Part shown: in pieces, positions 53,259 to 61,969 of the stretch | Layout: the number at the start of each line of letters is the position of its first letter | Position numbering within the stretch: position 1 is the stretch's first letter | Source of the DNA: Geobacter sp. | GTDB lineage: Bacteria > Desulfobacterota > Desulfuromonadia > Geobacterales > Geobacteraceae | DNA: 64,000 bases | Reading direction: 5' to 3' | Assembly (NCBI GenBank): GCA_003490025.1 | Contig: DNJC01000145.1 | Coordinates: 1 to 64,000, forward strand | Program-made: the position numbers and the translations under genes | The notes under the pieces: model-generated | Seen by the model: the letters and a program-made list of their open reading frames with translations, nothing else | Told to the model about the DNA's origin: nothing | Databases searched by the model: none

Positions 53259-53870
53259 ATGAACGGTGATGATGAAAAGATTTTGGACACTTATCGCTCC
53301 TTCCTCCTTTTGTCGGAGATCTCGGGCGACGAGAAACTCTCGCAGCGCGAGCTCGCCAAACGCCTCGGCATAGCCCTCGGCCTGGTCAACTCCTACCTCA
53401 AAAACCTGGTAGCCAAGGGGTTCGTCCGCGTCAACAACTTCCCGAAGAACCGCTACGCCTATCTCCTCACCCCCAAGGGCTTCGCCGAGAAAAGCCGGCT
53501 CGCCTACCAGCACCTCAGCTACTTCTCCGGACTCTACACGGTGGCCCGGCAGGACTACCTGGAACTCTTCAAATCCATGGCGGCCCATGGAGTCAAGGGG
53601 GTCGCCTTCTGCGGCGTCGACGAGGTGGCCGAGATCGCCTACCTCTCCTTGAAGGAAGCGGGAATCGAGCTGCTGGTGGCGATGGATCCTGAAGGGGCGG
53701 GGAGCAAGTTCTTCGACAAGCAGGTGGTGACCCCGGCCATAGCCATAGGGCTTCTTTCGGGCAACCACAGCATAGTGATCACCTCACTGAAGCGCGGAGA
53801 AGCGCTGCGCGAGGAACTCCTGCGCATGGGAGTGGACCCCGCGCGGATCCACCAGGCGGTGAGGTGCTAG
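53259..53870 (+). CDS. Winged helix-turn-helix regulator of the polysaccharide cluster
   Basis: The 203-residue protein has an N-terminal winged helix (LSQRELAKRLGIALGLVNSYLKNLVAKGFV at about residues 28-58, wing FPKNRYAYLLTPKG). A C-terminal alpha/beta domain (VAFCGVDEVAEIAYLSL, IELLVAMDP, ITSLKRG) may bind a nucleotide or sugar-nucleotide ligand. The type is common at the head of capsule or exopolysaccharide operons in Geobacter relatives. It lies just after the nuclease-bearing element and one base before the first mntA-type gene. Confidence 0.8.
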   Translation: MNGDDEKILDTYRSFLLLSEISGDEKLSQRELAKRLGIALGLVNSYLKNLVAKGFVRVNNFPKNRYAYLLTPKGFAEKSRLAYQHLSYFSGLYTVARQDYLELFKSMAAHGVKGVAFCGVDEVAEIAYLSLKEAGIELLVAMDPEGAGSKFFDKQVVTPAIAIGLLSGNHSIVITSLKRGEALREELLRMGVDPARIHQAVRC

Positions 53871-53871
53871 C

Positions 53872-54327
53872 ATGTCGGATCATCCAGCTACGAAGACTTC
53901 CTCAGTGAAACGGCAAATTGCTGAGAAGGTGGAAGTGGTGAACACATTTCTTGCCTCTGAGAAGAGGGTGAAATTTGCTTATCTCTTCGGCTCTGTTGCA
54001 GCTGGCAATTCCGGGCCTCTGAGCGACATAGACATAGCCGTTTTTCTTGACCGCAGATTGGACTTCTTCACTTGCCGATTGCAGCTCATGGAAGCGCTGG
54101 CTAGGGCTCTTAAATCTGAAAATTTTGATCTTGTCATTCTCAACAACGCTCCGATTGTGTTGGCACATCAGGTCATCAGCGATGGAATAGTGCTGAAGGA
54201 CGACCGGCAGCGGCGGGTCATGTTCGAGAGCCGGGTGCTGCGCGAGTATCTCGATACCGCCCATCTTCGGGAGGTACAGTTCAGTTATCTGCGCGAACAG
54301 ATCAAGAGGGGGGATTTCTTTGGTTAA
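53872..54327 (+). CDS. MNT-domain nucleotidyltransferase, MntA-like antitoxin (partner broken)
   Basis: The 151-residue product has the minimal nucleotidyltransferase core YLFGSVAAGNSGPLSDIDIAV (GSX10DXD) at about residues 37-58, then FDLVILNNAPIVLAHQVISDG. MntA proteins AMPylate and neutralise HEPN-domain HepT toxins. The partner gene directly downstream is reduced to 17 codons, so this antitoxin is orphaned. Composition is more A/T-rich than the flanking genes. Confidence 0.85.
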   Translation: MSDHPATKTSSVKRQIAEKVEVVNTFLASEKRVKFAYLFGSVAAGNSGPLSDIDIAVFLDRRLDFFTCRLQLMEALARALKSENFDLVILNNAPIVLAHQVISDGIVLKDDRQRRVMFESRVLREYLDTAHLREVQFSYLREQIKRGDFFG

Positions 54328-54373
54328 GAGAGATGTAGTTGCAGCGCGGCTTGAAAAGCTGCGCGAATCATAG
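54320..54373 (+). pseudogene. 5' remnant of a hepT toxin gene
   Basis: From TTG 54320, overlapping the end of the mntA-like gene by eight bases, the frame reads M-V-K-R-D-V-V-A-A-R-L-E-K-L-R-E-S then stops. This matches the usual HepT N-terminus, which continues for another 110 or more residues in intact genes. The rest, including the HEPN RX4-6H motif, is absent. A different gene begins 22 bases later. Confidence 0.7.
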
Positions 54374-54395
54374 ATCCCCTTGAAGGAGGTCGTTT

Positions 54396-54728
54396 GTGAA
54401 AAAAGATCATCTTGAAATCATTCTTGAGGACATCAGCAGCAAGTTCAATCTGGTTCTTGAAGGACATGAAGCCCTGCGGAGCGAGATTAGGGAAGCCCGT
54501 AATGAGCTGAACGAAAAGATCGATCACAACAGTTTTATGATAGGCGTTCTCAATGACAAGATCAATTCTGTTGATGACAGGCTAAGTAAGAAGATTGATG
54601 CTGTTGATGAAAGGCTAGGTAAAAAGATCGATGCATTAGCCGCTGATTTGTCTGCCCACAGAGCTGATACAGAGGCACACCATGGAATGTATCGGGTGAA
54701 AGAAGTTGATGAGGAATTCGACAAATGA
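54396..54728 (+). CDS. Small coiled-coil protein
   Basis: The GTG at 54396 follows a perfect AAGGAGGT. The 110-residue product is strongly charged and helical, with heptad-like repeats (NDKINSVDDRLSKKIDAVD, ERLGKKIDALAADL) and no membrane segment. It lies between the broken and intact MntA/HepT modules. Function unknown. A 30-base piece of its 3' end recurs upstream of the flippase gene. Confidence 0.65.
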   Translation: MKKDHLEIILEDISSKFNLVLEGHEALRSEIREARNELNEKIDHNSFMIGVLNDKINSVDDRLSKKIDAVDERLGKKIDALAADLSAHRADTEAHHGMYRVKEVDEEFDK

Positions 54729-54740
54729 GGCGGAACTAGC

Positions 54741-55166
54741 ATGACAGAGCAGACGCCGATTGCGCAAACTCAGCTTGCTGCGGCGATGAAAGAAGCTCTT
54801 GCCCCGGTATTCCGGAAGATGCAGGGGCGTATCTCGGTGGTGTACCTATTCGGATCAAGCGCAAACGGTGACGCGGGGCCCAACAGCGACATCGACCTGG
54901 CAGTGCTGCTTCCAAAGAGCGAGCCGGTTGCCGACTTTGACTTTCGCCTCGAATTCTATGCCGATTGCAGCCGGGCATTGAAGAGAAACGATATAGATGT
55001 AGTCATCCTGAACGGAACGAGGAATCTGTTCCTGCTGGAAAGCGTGGTGAGCAGGGGGATCGTCCTGTTCGATGACGATAGAGAGCTGAGGGAAGAATAC
55101 GAAGTACAGGTGATGCACGACTTCATCGATTTCCGGGATCAAAGACTAAGGGTTATGGGCATCTGA
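54741..55166 (+). CDS. mntA: MntA-type antitoxin nucleotidyltransferase
   Basis: The 141-residue product has the GSX10DXD core (YLFGSSANGDAGPNSDIDLA) at about residues 35-54, then IDVVILNGTRNLFLLESVVSRG. It would AMPylate the HepT toxin encoded next, whose ATG overlaps its TGA. It is a full-length member of the type VII MntA/HepT toxin-antitoxin class. It is a second, distinct copy: identity to the one at 53872 is limited to the core. Confidence 0.88.
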   Translation: MTEQTPIAQTQLAAAMKEALAPVFRKMQGRISVVYLFGSSANGDAGPNSDIDLAVLLPKSEPVADFDFRLEFYADCSRALKRNDIDVVILNGTRNLFLLESVVSRGIVLFDDDRELREEYEVQVMHDFIDFRDQRLRVMGI

Positions 55167-55579
55167 TGGAACGTATCAGACACAAGATCGGCAGGATCGA
55201 AGAGCACATTGCGCTGATCCGATCCATAAAGGATGAGTGCACCGAGCGCTTCGTCACCGACCCCATCTATCGCGGCGCACTGCTCCATTACCTCTATCTG
55301 CTCGCGGACTGCTGCATTGTTCTGGCGGAGTTGGTGATCAAGCACAAAGGGCTGCGGCATTGCCAGTCCTATGCAGAGGCATTCGACATCCTGGGTGAAG
55401 GCAAGATCCTGGAACAGGGATTCGCCTATCGGTTCGCCCGCATTGCCGGCTTTCGAAACTTCCTGGCCCACGATTATGAAAAAGTGGACGCCGCCATAAT
55501 CTGTGGACAGATATTGGGGCAGCTTGAAGATGTGGATTTGTTTGTCGACCAGATACGCGCAGCATTGAGACAGGCATAA
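55166..55579 (+). CDS. hepT: HepT-type HEPN toxin
   Basis: The 137-residue all-helical protein carries the HEPN RNase motif in RNFLAHDYEKVD (RX4HXY), near residue 97. HepT toxins cleave RNA or tRNA and are blocked by MntA-catalysed AMPylation of the tyrosine. The start overlaps mntA by one base, the conserved arrangement. It is apparently intact. Confidence 0.88.
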   Translation: MERIRHKIGRIEEHIALIRSIKDECTERFVTDPIYRGALLHYLYLLADCCIVLAELVIKHKGLRHCQSYAEAFDILGEGKILEQGFAYRFARIAGFRNFLAHDYEKVDAAIICGQILGQLEDVDLFVDQIRAALRQA

Positions 55580-55634
55580 TGACTTCTCGCCACATAGGCA
55601 GCAAAACCTGGTTCTTGAAGGGCAAGAAGCATTG

Positions 55635-55664
55635 ATCGGGTGAAGGAAGCAGATGAAGAGTTCG
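55635..55664 (+). pseudogene. Fragment of the coiled-coil gene's 3' end
   Basis: About 25 of 30 bases match 54691-54720, preserving the peptide pattern RVKExDEEF in the +2-shifted frame. The flippase start codon at 55653 lies inside this fragment. It suggests the toxin-antitoxin module recombined between two related copies. Confidence 0.55.
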
Positions 55665-57206
55665 GAGGAGATGCCGATTAGTATGACTGCAGGCAAAGGA
55701 AAAGTCGAACTCATTGCTGATCGCTTTATGCCTAGGTTGCTGAGGCCATTTTGGGAGCGGGTGCAGGCGTCCAGTGTCGGCTACAGGCTGGCTCATGGTG
55801 CCTTCTGGTCTTTTGCCGGGACGCTCGTCTCCCGAGTTTTGACTTTGTTGTCCTCGATCGTCGTTGCACGCATGTTGGGCAAGGATGCCTTCGGGGAATT
55901 GGGTATCGTCCAGAGTACAATAGCGATGTTCCAGGCATTCGCTGGATTCGGACTGGGGCTTACTGCTACCAAGCATGTTGCCGAGTTCAAAATCGCTGAT
56001 CCGGAACGAGCGGGACGGGTACTGGCCCTGTCGTCGGCCGTTGCCATTGTCACTGGCATCACTGCAACTTTGTGTATGTATATATTTTCTCCTTGGCTGG
56101 CAACAAAAACCCTTGCTTCCCCAGGATTGGCAAACCTCCTGCGGCTTTCTTCAACCATGCTCTTCTTAGGTGCGTTGAATGGCGCCCAGACCGGAGCACT
56201 AGCCGGTTTCGAGGCTTTTAAGCACATGTCGAAGGTCAATCTGCTGTCAGGGATTGCGACTTTCCTGTTCATGGTAGTAGGGGTGGTGGTCTGGGGGCTG
56301 ACAGGGACTGTCTGCGGGCTGATTCTCTCAATGGTGGCGAATTGTCTTTTAAATTATCGAGCTTTGATCCATGAGGCCAAGAAATTTGGCGTACCGATGC
56401 ATTATTCCGGATGCCTCTGTGAGTGGCGGGGATTGTGGAAGTTCAGCTTGCTGGCGACGATGAGCGGCTTGGTAGTTACACCGATTACTTGGGCATCTAA
56501 TGCAATCGTGGTGAATCAGCCGGGCGGGTATGGTGAACTCGGTGTTTATAACGCTGTCTTGAAACTTAAGCAGGTGCCGGAAACGCTTCTGGCTACCGTG
56601 ATGAATCCCATTCTGCCTATGTTGAGCGAACAATTTGCCAACAAGGATACCGCTGGTTACGGCAAAACCTTATCAGTAGCATATGTAATGTCGTGTCTGA
56701 TAATGGTGCCGACATCGATTTTTGCGATGTACTTCCCTAACTTGATGCTGCTACCATATGGATCGTCGTATGCCGGCTACGGACTGCTCGTGCAGTGGCT
56801 GTTTCTGCACGGCATCATGGTCGGACTTTTCAGCCCGCTTTCGAGCGTGCTGGCAAGCACCAACACGATGTGGATCGGTTTCGTTTACAACTTCGCTTAC
56901 AGCGCGTTCTTCATTTCCTTTGCTCTTCTCTTCGTCCCCAAATTCCTCGGTGCTGGACTCGCGATGTCCTTGTGCTTTGCTTCATTGATACCGTCTGTCC
57001 TTTGTGTGGCTTATATTTATTACAACCACAAGAGCTTCATGGGGAACTTTAGTTTGATAAAGTACTCAACTATCTTCATTTCATTTGGCCTGGTTTCAAT
57101 ATATTTTCGCGAAATACTGGCAAACCAAAGTGCTCATATTGTAGGATTAATTTTGACCGTTGCATCATTTCTGCTCTTAGGCAGACGCCTTTTAAAGTCA
57201 GGCTGA
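55653..57206 (+). CDS. Wzx-type oligosaccharide flippase
   Basis: The product has up to 517 residues. The ATG at 55653 is in recycled sequence; ATG 55671 (GGAGG just upstream in TCGGAGGAG) or 55683 may be used instead. Twelve to fourteen membrane segments spread over the length, with the polysaccharide-biosynthesis family opening GAFWSFAGTLVSRVLTLLSSIVVARMLG. It would flip lipid-linked sugar units across the inner membrane. Composition is more A/T-rich than the glycosyltransferases around it, common for wzx genes and for laterally moved O-unit loci. Confidence 0.88.
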   Translation: MKSSEEMPISMTAGKGKVELIADRFMPRLLRPFWERVQASSVGYRLAHGAFWSFAGTLVSRVLTLLSSIVVARMLGKDAFGELGIVQSTIAMFQAFAGFGLGLTATKHVAEFKIADPERAGRVLALSSAVAIVTGITATLCMYIFSPWLATKTLASPGLANLLRLSSTMLFLGALNGAQTGALAGFEAFKHMSKVNLLSGIATFLFMVVGVVVWGLTGTVCGLILSMVANCLLNYRALIHEAKKFGVPMHYSGCLCEWRGLWKFSLLATMSGLVVTPITWASNAIVVNQPGGYGELGVYNAVLKLKQVPETLLATVMNPILPMLSEQFANKDTAGYGKTLSVAYVMSCLIMVPTSIFAMYFPNLMLLPYGSSYAGYGLLVQWLFLHGIMVGLFSPLSSVLASTNTMWIGFVYNFAYSAFFISFALLFVPKFLGAGLAMSLCFASLIPSVLCVAYIYYNHKSFMGNFSLIKYSTIFISFGLVSIYFREILANQSAHIVGLILTVASFLLLGRRLLKSG

Positions 57207-57256
57207 TTCAGAAAGAGAGCACATCATCCTTTTCAGTAATTCTCAACGGAGACGTG

Positions 57257-58039
57257 ATGAAGTTAACAGAATTATTGTACGAACCGATTCTTGCTTTAAA
57301 GAATCTCCAACACTATGACTACGCATCTCCGAATCTTGCTTCGCTGTCGCCGGGGATTGTCGACAGTTTTCCTTTCGTTGAGCGTGTCGTCTCCTTCAAC
57401 AAGTGGGTTCCCCATACAGCGCGCCAGGACCGCAGGTACCCGAAAACGGGGCTGCTGACCTGGGACGAAGCCACGCTCATGTACAACTACGGGTTGCGTC
57501 TTGCAGGTAAGAACATGCTGGAGATAGGTTGTTGGGTCGGATGGTCCACCGTTGTACTCGGGATGGCCGGTGTTGATCTCACCGTCATTGATCCCGTCCT
57601 TGGCGGCATGCCTCAAGGTGATGCCTGCCGGAAAGCTGTTGCTGATGCCGGGGTAAATGACTCTGTGAAACTGCTGCCCGGGTATTCCCCGGGAGCTGTT
57701 ACCGAGTTGGGAGCCCAGGGCGGGCGGTGGTCGGGGTTTTTCATCGATGGCAATCATGAGGGCGACGCGCCGTTGCTTGATGCTCAGGAATGCCTGAAGC
57801 TGGCAGAAGATAACTGCATCATGCTCTTTCACGACGCCATTCAACCGAACATCTGCGAGGCTATGAAGTGGGTTGGTGAGCAGGGGTGGAACTGCGGCAT
57901 TCACTATACCTCGCAGTTCATCGGTGTCGCGTGGCGAGGTGACATGAAACCAATTTCCCATATCCCTGATGAGCGGATTGAATGGGAGAAGCTAGTGACA
58001 CGCCATTGGCCTTACTGCAAGGAATTTGTCAGGCTGTAG
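57257..58039 (+). CDS. Class I SAM-dependent methyltransferase
   Basis: The ATG at 57257 follows ACGGAGACGTG. The 260-residue product has the SAM-binding motif I MLEIGCWVGWSTVVLG (about residues 90-105), the acidic end of strand 2 (VDLTVIDPVLGG) and FFIDGNHEGDAPLLD, which resembles the Methyltransf_24/cephalosporin-hydroxylase-like O-methyltransferases of polysaccharide loci. It probably methylates a sugar in the repeat unit; the substrate is unknown. Confidence 0.82.
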   Translation: MKLTELLYEPILALKNLQHYDYASPNLASLSPGIVDSFPFVERVVSFNKWVPHTARQDRRYPKTGLLTWDEATLMYNYGLRLAGKNMLEIGCWVGWSTVVLGMAGVDLTVIDPVLGGMPQGDACRKAVADAGVNDSVKLLPGYSPGAVTELGAQGGRWSGFFIDGNHEGDAPLLDAQECLKLAEDNCIMLFHDAIQPNICEAMKWVGEQGWNCGIHYTSQFIGVAWRGDMKPISHIPDERIEWEKLVTRHWPYCKEFVRL

Positions 58040-58103
58040 GCGGCCTTTGCTTTGTGACCTTCTCACGTAACACCAATCCAAACCTTATGGACCTCCTCTG
58101 CAT

Positions 58104-59204
58104 ATGAAAGTGGGATTTGTAGTGTCAGACCTGGGCCTTGGCGGCACACAGGCTTTTGTGGAACTAGCTGCAGTCAATCTCTCGCAACTGGGGCACGCTG
58201 TTACCGTCTTTGTGGAACATGGGCCTTTTGATCGCTCGGAACGACTCGACACCGCGGGAGTCGAAGTGGTGGCCTTTGCCCGTGTCCCTGCCATTGCCGA
58301 CTACGCGAAAGAGATCCGTCAACGAGGCATTGAGCTGGTCCACCTTAATGTGTGGGAGCGCCTGGACGTTTTGCGCGGAATCAGTGCTCTCGCCGGGGTG
58401 CCGGTTGCACTCTCCTATCACCATGTGCCGAAGGTGCGGCCTTGGTGTCACCGGTTGCGCTCTCCACGGCTGGTGATCTCCTCCGTCCTTGACATTGTCA
58501 GGGAATCGAAGGGCATAGATGCGCATATCGGTTGTTGTGAGGCTGCTGCAGTTCAATTGCGGAGGTTGTTCCAGCCTTTTTTCCAAGACCGTATCTACGC
58601 TCTCAGGAACGCGATCCCTCTGCCGCAGCCAAACGACGCGTCCGTGCTTGGAGGCACAGCTTCGTTCCTGCAGGTCGGGGCACTCACCGAGCGGAAGAAC
58701 CCCTTTGCGGCGTTACGCGCGTTTTCCGCAGTAGTTGAAAACTTTCCGTGCGCTACGTTGACCTTCATAGGCGACGGGCCGGAGCGGTCGCGGTTGGAGT
58801 CGTTCGCCCGGCAGCATCAAGTCACCGGAGTTGTCTTTGCCGGAGAGGTCGGCAATCCCTCTCCCTTTTACGAGGCGGCCAATGTAATGGTGCTGCCGAG
58901 CAGTTGCGAAGGCCTTCCGTATACCCTGATCGAGGCTGCCGGGCGGGGAATGGCGGCTATCGCGACCAGTGTCGACGGGATCCCTGAAATAGTGCGCGAC
59001 CAGGAGAACGGCATCCTGGTACCGCCGGGTGACGATGCGGCCCTCGAAAAAGCCATGCGCTTATTGGCAGCAGACGGCGATTTGCGAGTCTCCCTAGGGA
59101 CGAAAGGGCGTCAGTTGGTGGAACAGGAATTCGAAATAGGGCGTTTCACGGCTTCATTGGTGGGAATCTACCGAAGCATATTGCAATGCGGGCGGCAGGC
59201 GTGA
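58104..59204 (+). CDS. Family 4 glycosyltransferase
   Basis: The 366-residue GT-B enzyme has an N-terminal VGFVVSDLGLGGTQAFVELA, a central FLQVGALTERKNPFAALRAF, and the donor motif LPSSCEGLPYTLIEAAGRGMAAIATSVDG with the EX7E glutamates. It is retaining by family. The stop overlaps the start of the next glycosyltransferase (TGATG). Confidence 0.9.
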   Translation: MKVGFVVSDLGLGGTQAFVELAAVNLSQLGHAVTVFVEHGPFDRSERLDTAGVEVVAFARVPAIADYAKEIRQRGIELVHLNVWERLDVLRGISALAGVPVALSYHHVPKVRPWCHRLRSPRLVISSVLDIVRESKGIDAHIGCCEAAAVQLRRLFQPFFQDRIYALRNAIPLPQPNDASVLGGTASFLQVGALTERKNPFAALRAFSAVVENFPCATLTFIGDGPERSRLESFARQHQVTGVVFAGEVGNPSPFYEAANVMVLPSSCEGLPYTLIEAAGRGMAAIATSVDGIPEIVRDQENGILVPPGDDAALEKAMRLLAADGDLRVSLGTKGRQLVEQEFEIGRFTASLVGIYRSILQCGRQA

Positions 59205-60043
59205 TGATGACCTCTCTACCTAAGATAACCATAGTGACACCAAGCTACAATCAGGCTTCCTTTCTCGAAGAAACAATAAAGTCGGTCATCTTACAGGAAT
59301 ACCCGAACCTGGAATACATCATTCTCGACGGCGGCAGCAATGACGGTTCAGTTGAGATAATTCAGAAGTATGCGGAACATCTGACATACTGGCAAAGTGC
59401 AAAGGACAACGGTCAGGCAGATGCCATTGCCCGCGGCTTTAGTATGGCAACGGGTGACATTATAGCTTGGCTCAATTCGGACGATGTGCTCCTGCCGAAC
59501 GCACTAGAGAAGGTGGGAGCGTATTTCGCCGGTCACCCGGAAGAGGAGTGCGTCGTCGGAGGGTGTCTGCATATTGACGAAGCCGGTCATGTGATTCAGA
59601 ACAGGGATCGTTTACCGACCTTCACGTACGGTGTTCGAGTGACATTCGACAAGCTCCTGTTTTGCGGATGTGGCTTCAACCAGCCCGCTTCGTTCTGGAA
59701 AAGGTCCGCTTTTGAGAGTGCAGGCGGGATAGATACGTCGATGCGCTTTTGCTTTGATTATGATATGTTCTTCCGTCTCGCACGCAGAAGACCCTTTGGC
59801 GTCATCAAGGATTTTCTTGCCTGCTTCCGCATCCACGGGGAGAGTAAGACGAGCACTCTGCAGGACGTTTGCGCGACGGAGAACGAACGCCTGTGGCTGA
59901 AATACGGGCGCGACAAAGTACCTGCCGTACAGAGAAACGTCCTACACTTTTGTTATTACTGGCAGCATATGATCCTTAACCGGTATTATCTGACTATGGT
60001 GATGCTCGGAAGGCTTAAGCTTCCTCTACGCTCGTCGCAATAA
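59204..60043 (+). CDS. Family 2 glycosyltransferase
   Basis: The start is taken at ATG 59204 overlapping the previous stop; ATG 59186 and 59207 are alternatives. The 279-residue protein shows ITIVTPSYNQASFLEETIKS, YIILDGGSNDGSVEII, and IIAWLNSDDVLLPNAL with the metal-binding Asp pair, typical of GT-A family 2. There is no membrane segment. Part of the polysaccharide cluster. Confidence 0.9.
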   Translation: MMTSLPKITIVTPSYNQASFLEETIKSVILQEYPNLEYIILDGGSNDGSVEIIQKYAEHLTYWQSAKDNGQADAIARGFSMATGDIIAWLNSDDVLLPNALEKVGAYFAGHPEEECVVGGCLHIDEAGHVIQNRDRLPTFTYGVRVTFDKLLFCGCGFNQPASFWKRSAFESAGGIDTSMRFCFDYDMFFRLARRRPFGVIKDFLACFRIHGESKTSTLQDVCATENERLWLKYGRDKVPAVQRNVLHFCYYWQHMILNRYYLTMVMLGRLKLPLRSSQ

Positions 60044-60060
60044 GTGAGCCGCCGGCACCT

Positions 60061-61134
60061 ATGATCATTTTTATAAGTGAATATCCGGACTTGCATAACG
60101 AAAAGGATGGCATGATGCAGCGGGTGGCTGCCATCGACCATTGCTTCTCCGCCGTGGAGCGGGCGTACCTCAAGATCAGCTTCGTGGGCAATTTCCCCGG
60201 CAAGAAGGAGCGCCGCGGCGAGCGGCTGACCATCTATCGCCTGAACTTCTTTCTGCACTTTTTCGGCATCCTGCGGCTCGCTCTCGGCACGGACTGCATC
60301 TACCTGCACTCTGTCGGCAATGCCTTGGCGATGCTTCCGTTTTACTTCTTTCGCAAGATGGTCACCGACATGCACGGCGCGGTTCCCGAGGAGTTCACGC
60401 TTGCCGGGAAGCGTCTGGCCGCGCTCAGGTACGCCCCGGTCGAGTGGGTGGCGGTCCGCTACAGCCGCGCGGTTGTCACGGTGAGCCGGGCGATGGCGGA
60501 GCACCTGCGCGACAAGTATTCCCTGTCCCGGCTGCCGTCGTTCAATGTCCCTATCTTCGACGAGGTGACGGTTCCCCGGTCGTCGGATGACAGGGTCGCT
60601 GCCGTGCCGAGGGTCATCTACGCCGGTGGGGCGCAGGTCTGGCAGAACGTGGACCTGATGCTGGAAGCGATCGGAAAGGCGAAGACGCGCTGTGCATATA
60701 CCATCCTCACCGGCGACGTCGGCACGTTCCGCGATAAGGTCGCAGCTCTCGGCCTCGCGGAGATCACCATCTCGTCGGTCCCGAAGGACGAGGTCTACGG
60801 CTACTACGCCCGCGCCGACTATGGCTTCGTGCTGCGTGACGACACGCTGGTGAACAGGGTCGCCTGCCCGACGAAGCTGGTGGAATACCTCTCCTGCGGG
60901 GTGATCCCTATCGTGATCCAACCCCGCATCGGGGACTTCGCGGAGTACGGCTACTCCTATCTGACGCTGGAGCGGTTCGTGAAGGGGGAATTGCCCACGC
61001 CGGCCGAATTGGAAGAGATGAGGGCCAACAACTACAAGGTGATCGCAGCCATGAAGGGGAGCGCCCTGACAGATATGGAGCGATTGGTCGCCTTCTGCCG
61101 TGGCGGTGAACTGCAGGTGGCGCATGGCGCATGA
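60061..61134 (+). CDS. Family 4-like glycosyltransferase
   Basis: The 357-residue GT-B protein has an N-terminal FISEYPDLHNEKDGMMQRV, VTDMHGAVPEEF, VIYAGGAQVWQNVDLMLEAI at the start of the second domain, and DYGFVLRDDTLVNRVACPTKLVEYLSCGVIPI as the donor-binding part. Its last bases overlap the next gene by eleven. Sugar specificity unknown. Confidence 0.85.
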   Translation: MIIFISEYPDLHNEKDGMMQRVAAIDHCFSAVERAYLKISFVGNFPGKKERRGERLTIYRLNFFLHFFGILRLALGTDCIYLHSVGNALAMLPFYFFRKMVTDMHGAVPEEFTLAGKRLAALRYAPVEWVAVRYSRAVVTVSRAMAEHLRDKYSLSRLPSFNVPIFDEVTVPRSSDDRVAAVPRVIYAGGAQVWQNVDLMLEAIGKAKTRCAYTILTGDVGTFRDKVAALGLAEITISSVPKDEVYGYYARADYGFVLRDDTLVNRVACPTKLVEYLSCGVIPIVIQPRIGDFAEYGYSYLTLERFVKGELPTPAELEEMRANNYKVIAAMKGSALTDMERLVAFCRGGELQVAHGA

Positions 61135-61969
61135 ACGCCGCATCGCCGGGGTCGTGGTCCTGTACCGCCCAGCGGACGTTGCCATGGAAAACATGGCTTC
61201 GTATCTGGGCCAGGTCGAGCGCCTGTACGTGGTGGACAATTCGGACGACGCCTCCTTTGCCGATAAACTGGGGCCTCTCGGCCAGAAGGTTGTCTACCTC
61301 CCCAACTGCGACAACCTCGGCATAGCAACGGCTTTGAACATCGGGGCGCAGAGGGCGCTCGATGACGGCTTTGATCTCCTTTTGACCATGGACCAGGACA
61401 GCCACGCCTCGCCGGACATGGTGGCGCGGCTGCTGGAGTGCCTGGACGGGCGCGACCCGGCGGGAGTGGGGATGATGTCGCCGTTCCATGTCACCAAGTC
61501 CGGCCACCGCCCGGGAACGGAGCCGTGCGAAGACGTGATGACTCCGATGACCTCGGGATGTCTGCTGAACCTGCGTGCGTACCTCGAGGTGGGCCCCTTC
61601 CTGGACGGGCTGTTCATCGACTTCGTCGACAACGAATACTGCCTCCGTCTCAGGACGCGCGGTTTCGCCGTGCTGCGCGCGAACGGCGCGCGCCTGAAGC
61701 ACAGCGTGGGCGACACCAGGAAGTACGGCCCCTTCATCGCCACGAACCACTCGCCGCTGCGCAGGTACTACAAGACGCGCAACCGGTTTCTGGTATTCAC
61801 GCACTACTTCCGGCACTTCCCGGGTCATTGCCTGTTCGACCTGGTGCGGCTGGCAAAGGAGATCGGGAGCATCGTCCTGTTCGAGGGGGAAAAGCTCGCC
61901 AAGCTCCGCATGATGTGGCGCGGATGGTGCGATTTCCTCAGGGGAAGGTATGGCCGCTATGACGGTTGA
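61124..61969 (+). CDS. Family 2 glycosyltransferase, rhamnosyltransferase-like
   Basis: The start is ATG 61124 (AGGTGG upstream) rather than GTG 61100. The 281-residue product shows IAGVVVLYRPADVAMENM, YVVDNSDD, NLGIATALNIGAQRAL and LLTMDQDSHASPDMV, the pattern of dTDP-rhamnosyltransferases. FIDFVDNEYCLRLRTRGF is the acceptor or base region. It overlaps the next gene by 20 bases. Confidence 0.87.
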   Translation: MAHERRIAGVVVLYRPADVAMENMASYLGQVERLYVVDNSDDASFADKLGPLGQKVVYLPNCDNLGIATALNIGAQRALDDGFDLLLTMDQDSHASPDMVARLLECLDGRDPAGVGMMSPFHVTKSGHRPGTEPCEDVMTPMTSGCLLNLRAYLEVGPFLDGLFIDFVDNEYCLRLRTRGFAVLRANGARLKHSVGDTRKYGPFIATNHSPLRRYYKTRNRFLVFTHYFRHFPGHCLFDLVRLAKEIGSIVLFEGEKLAKLRMMWRGWCDFLRGRYGRYDG

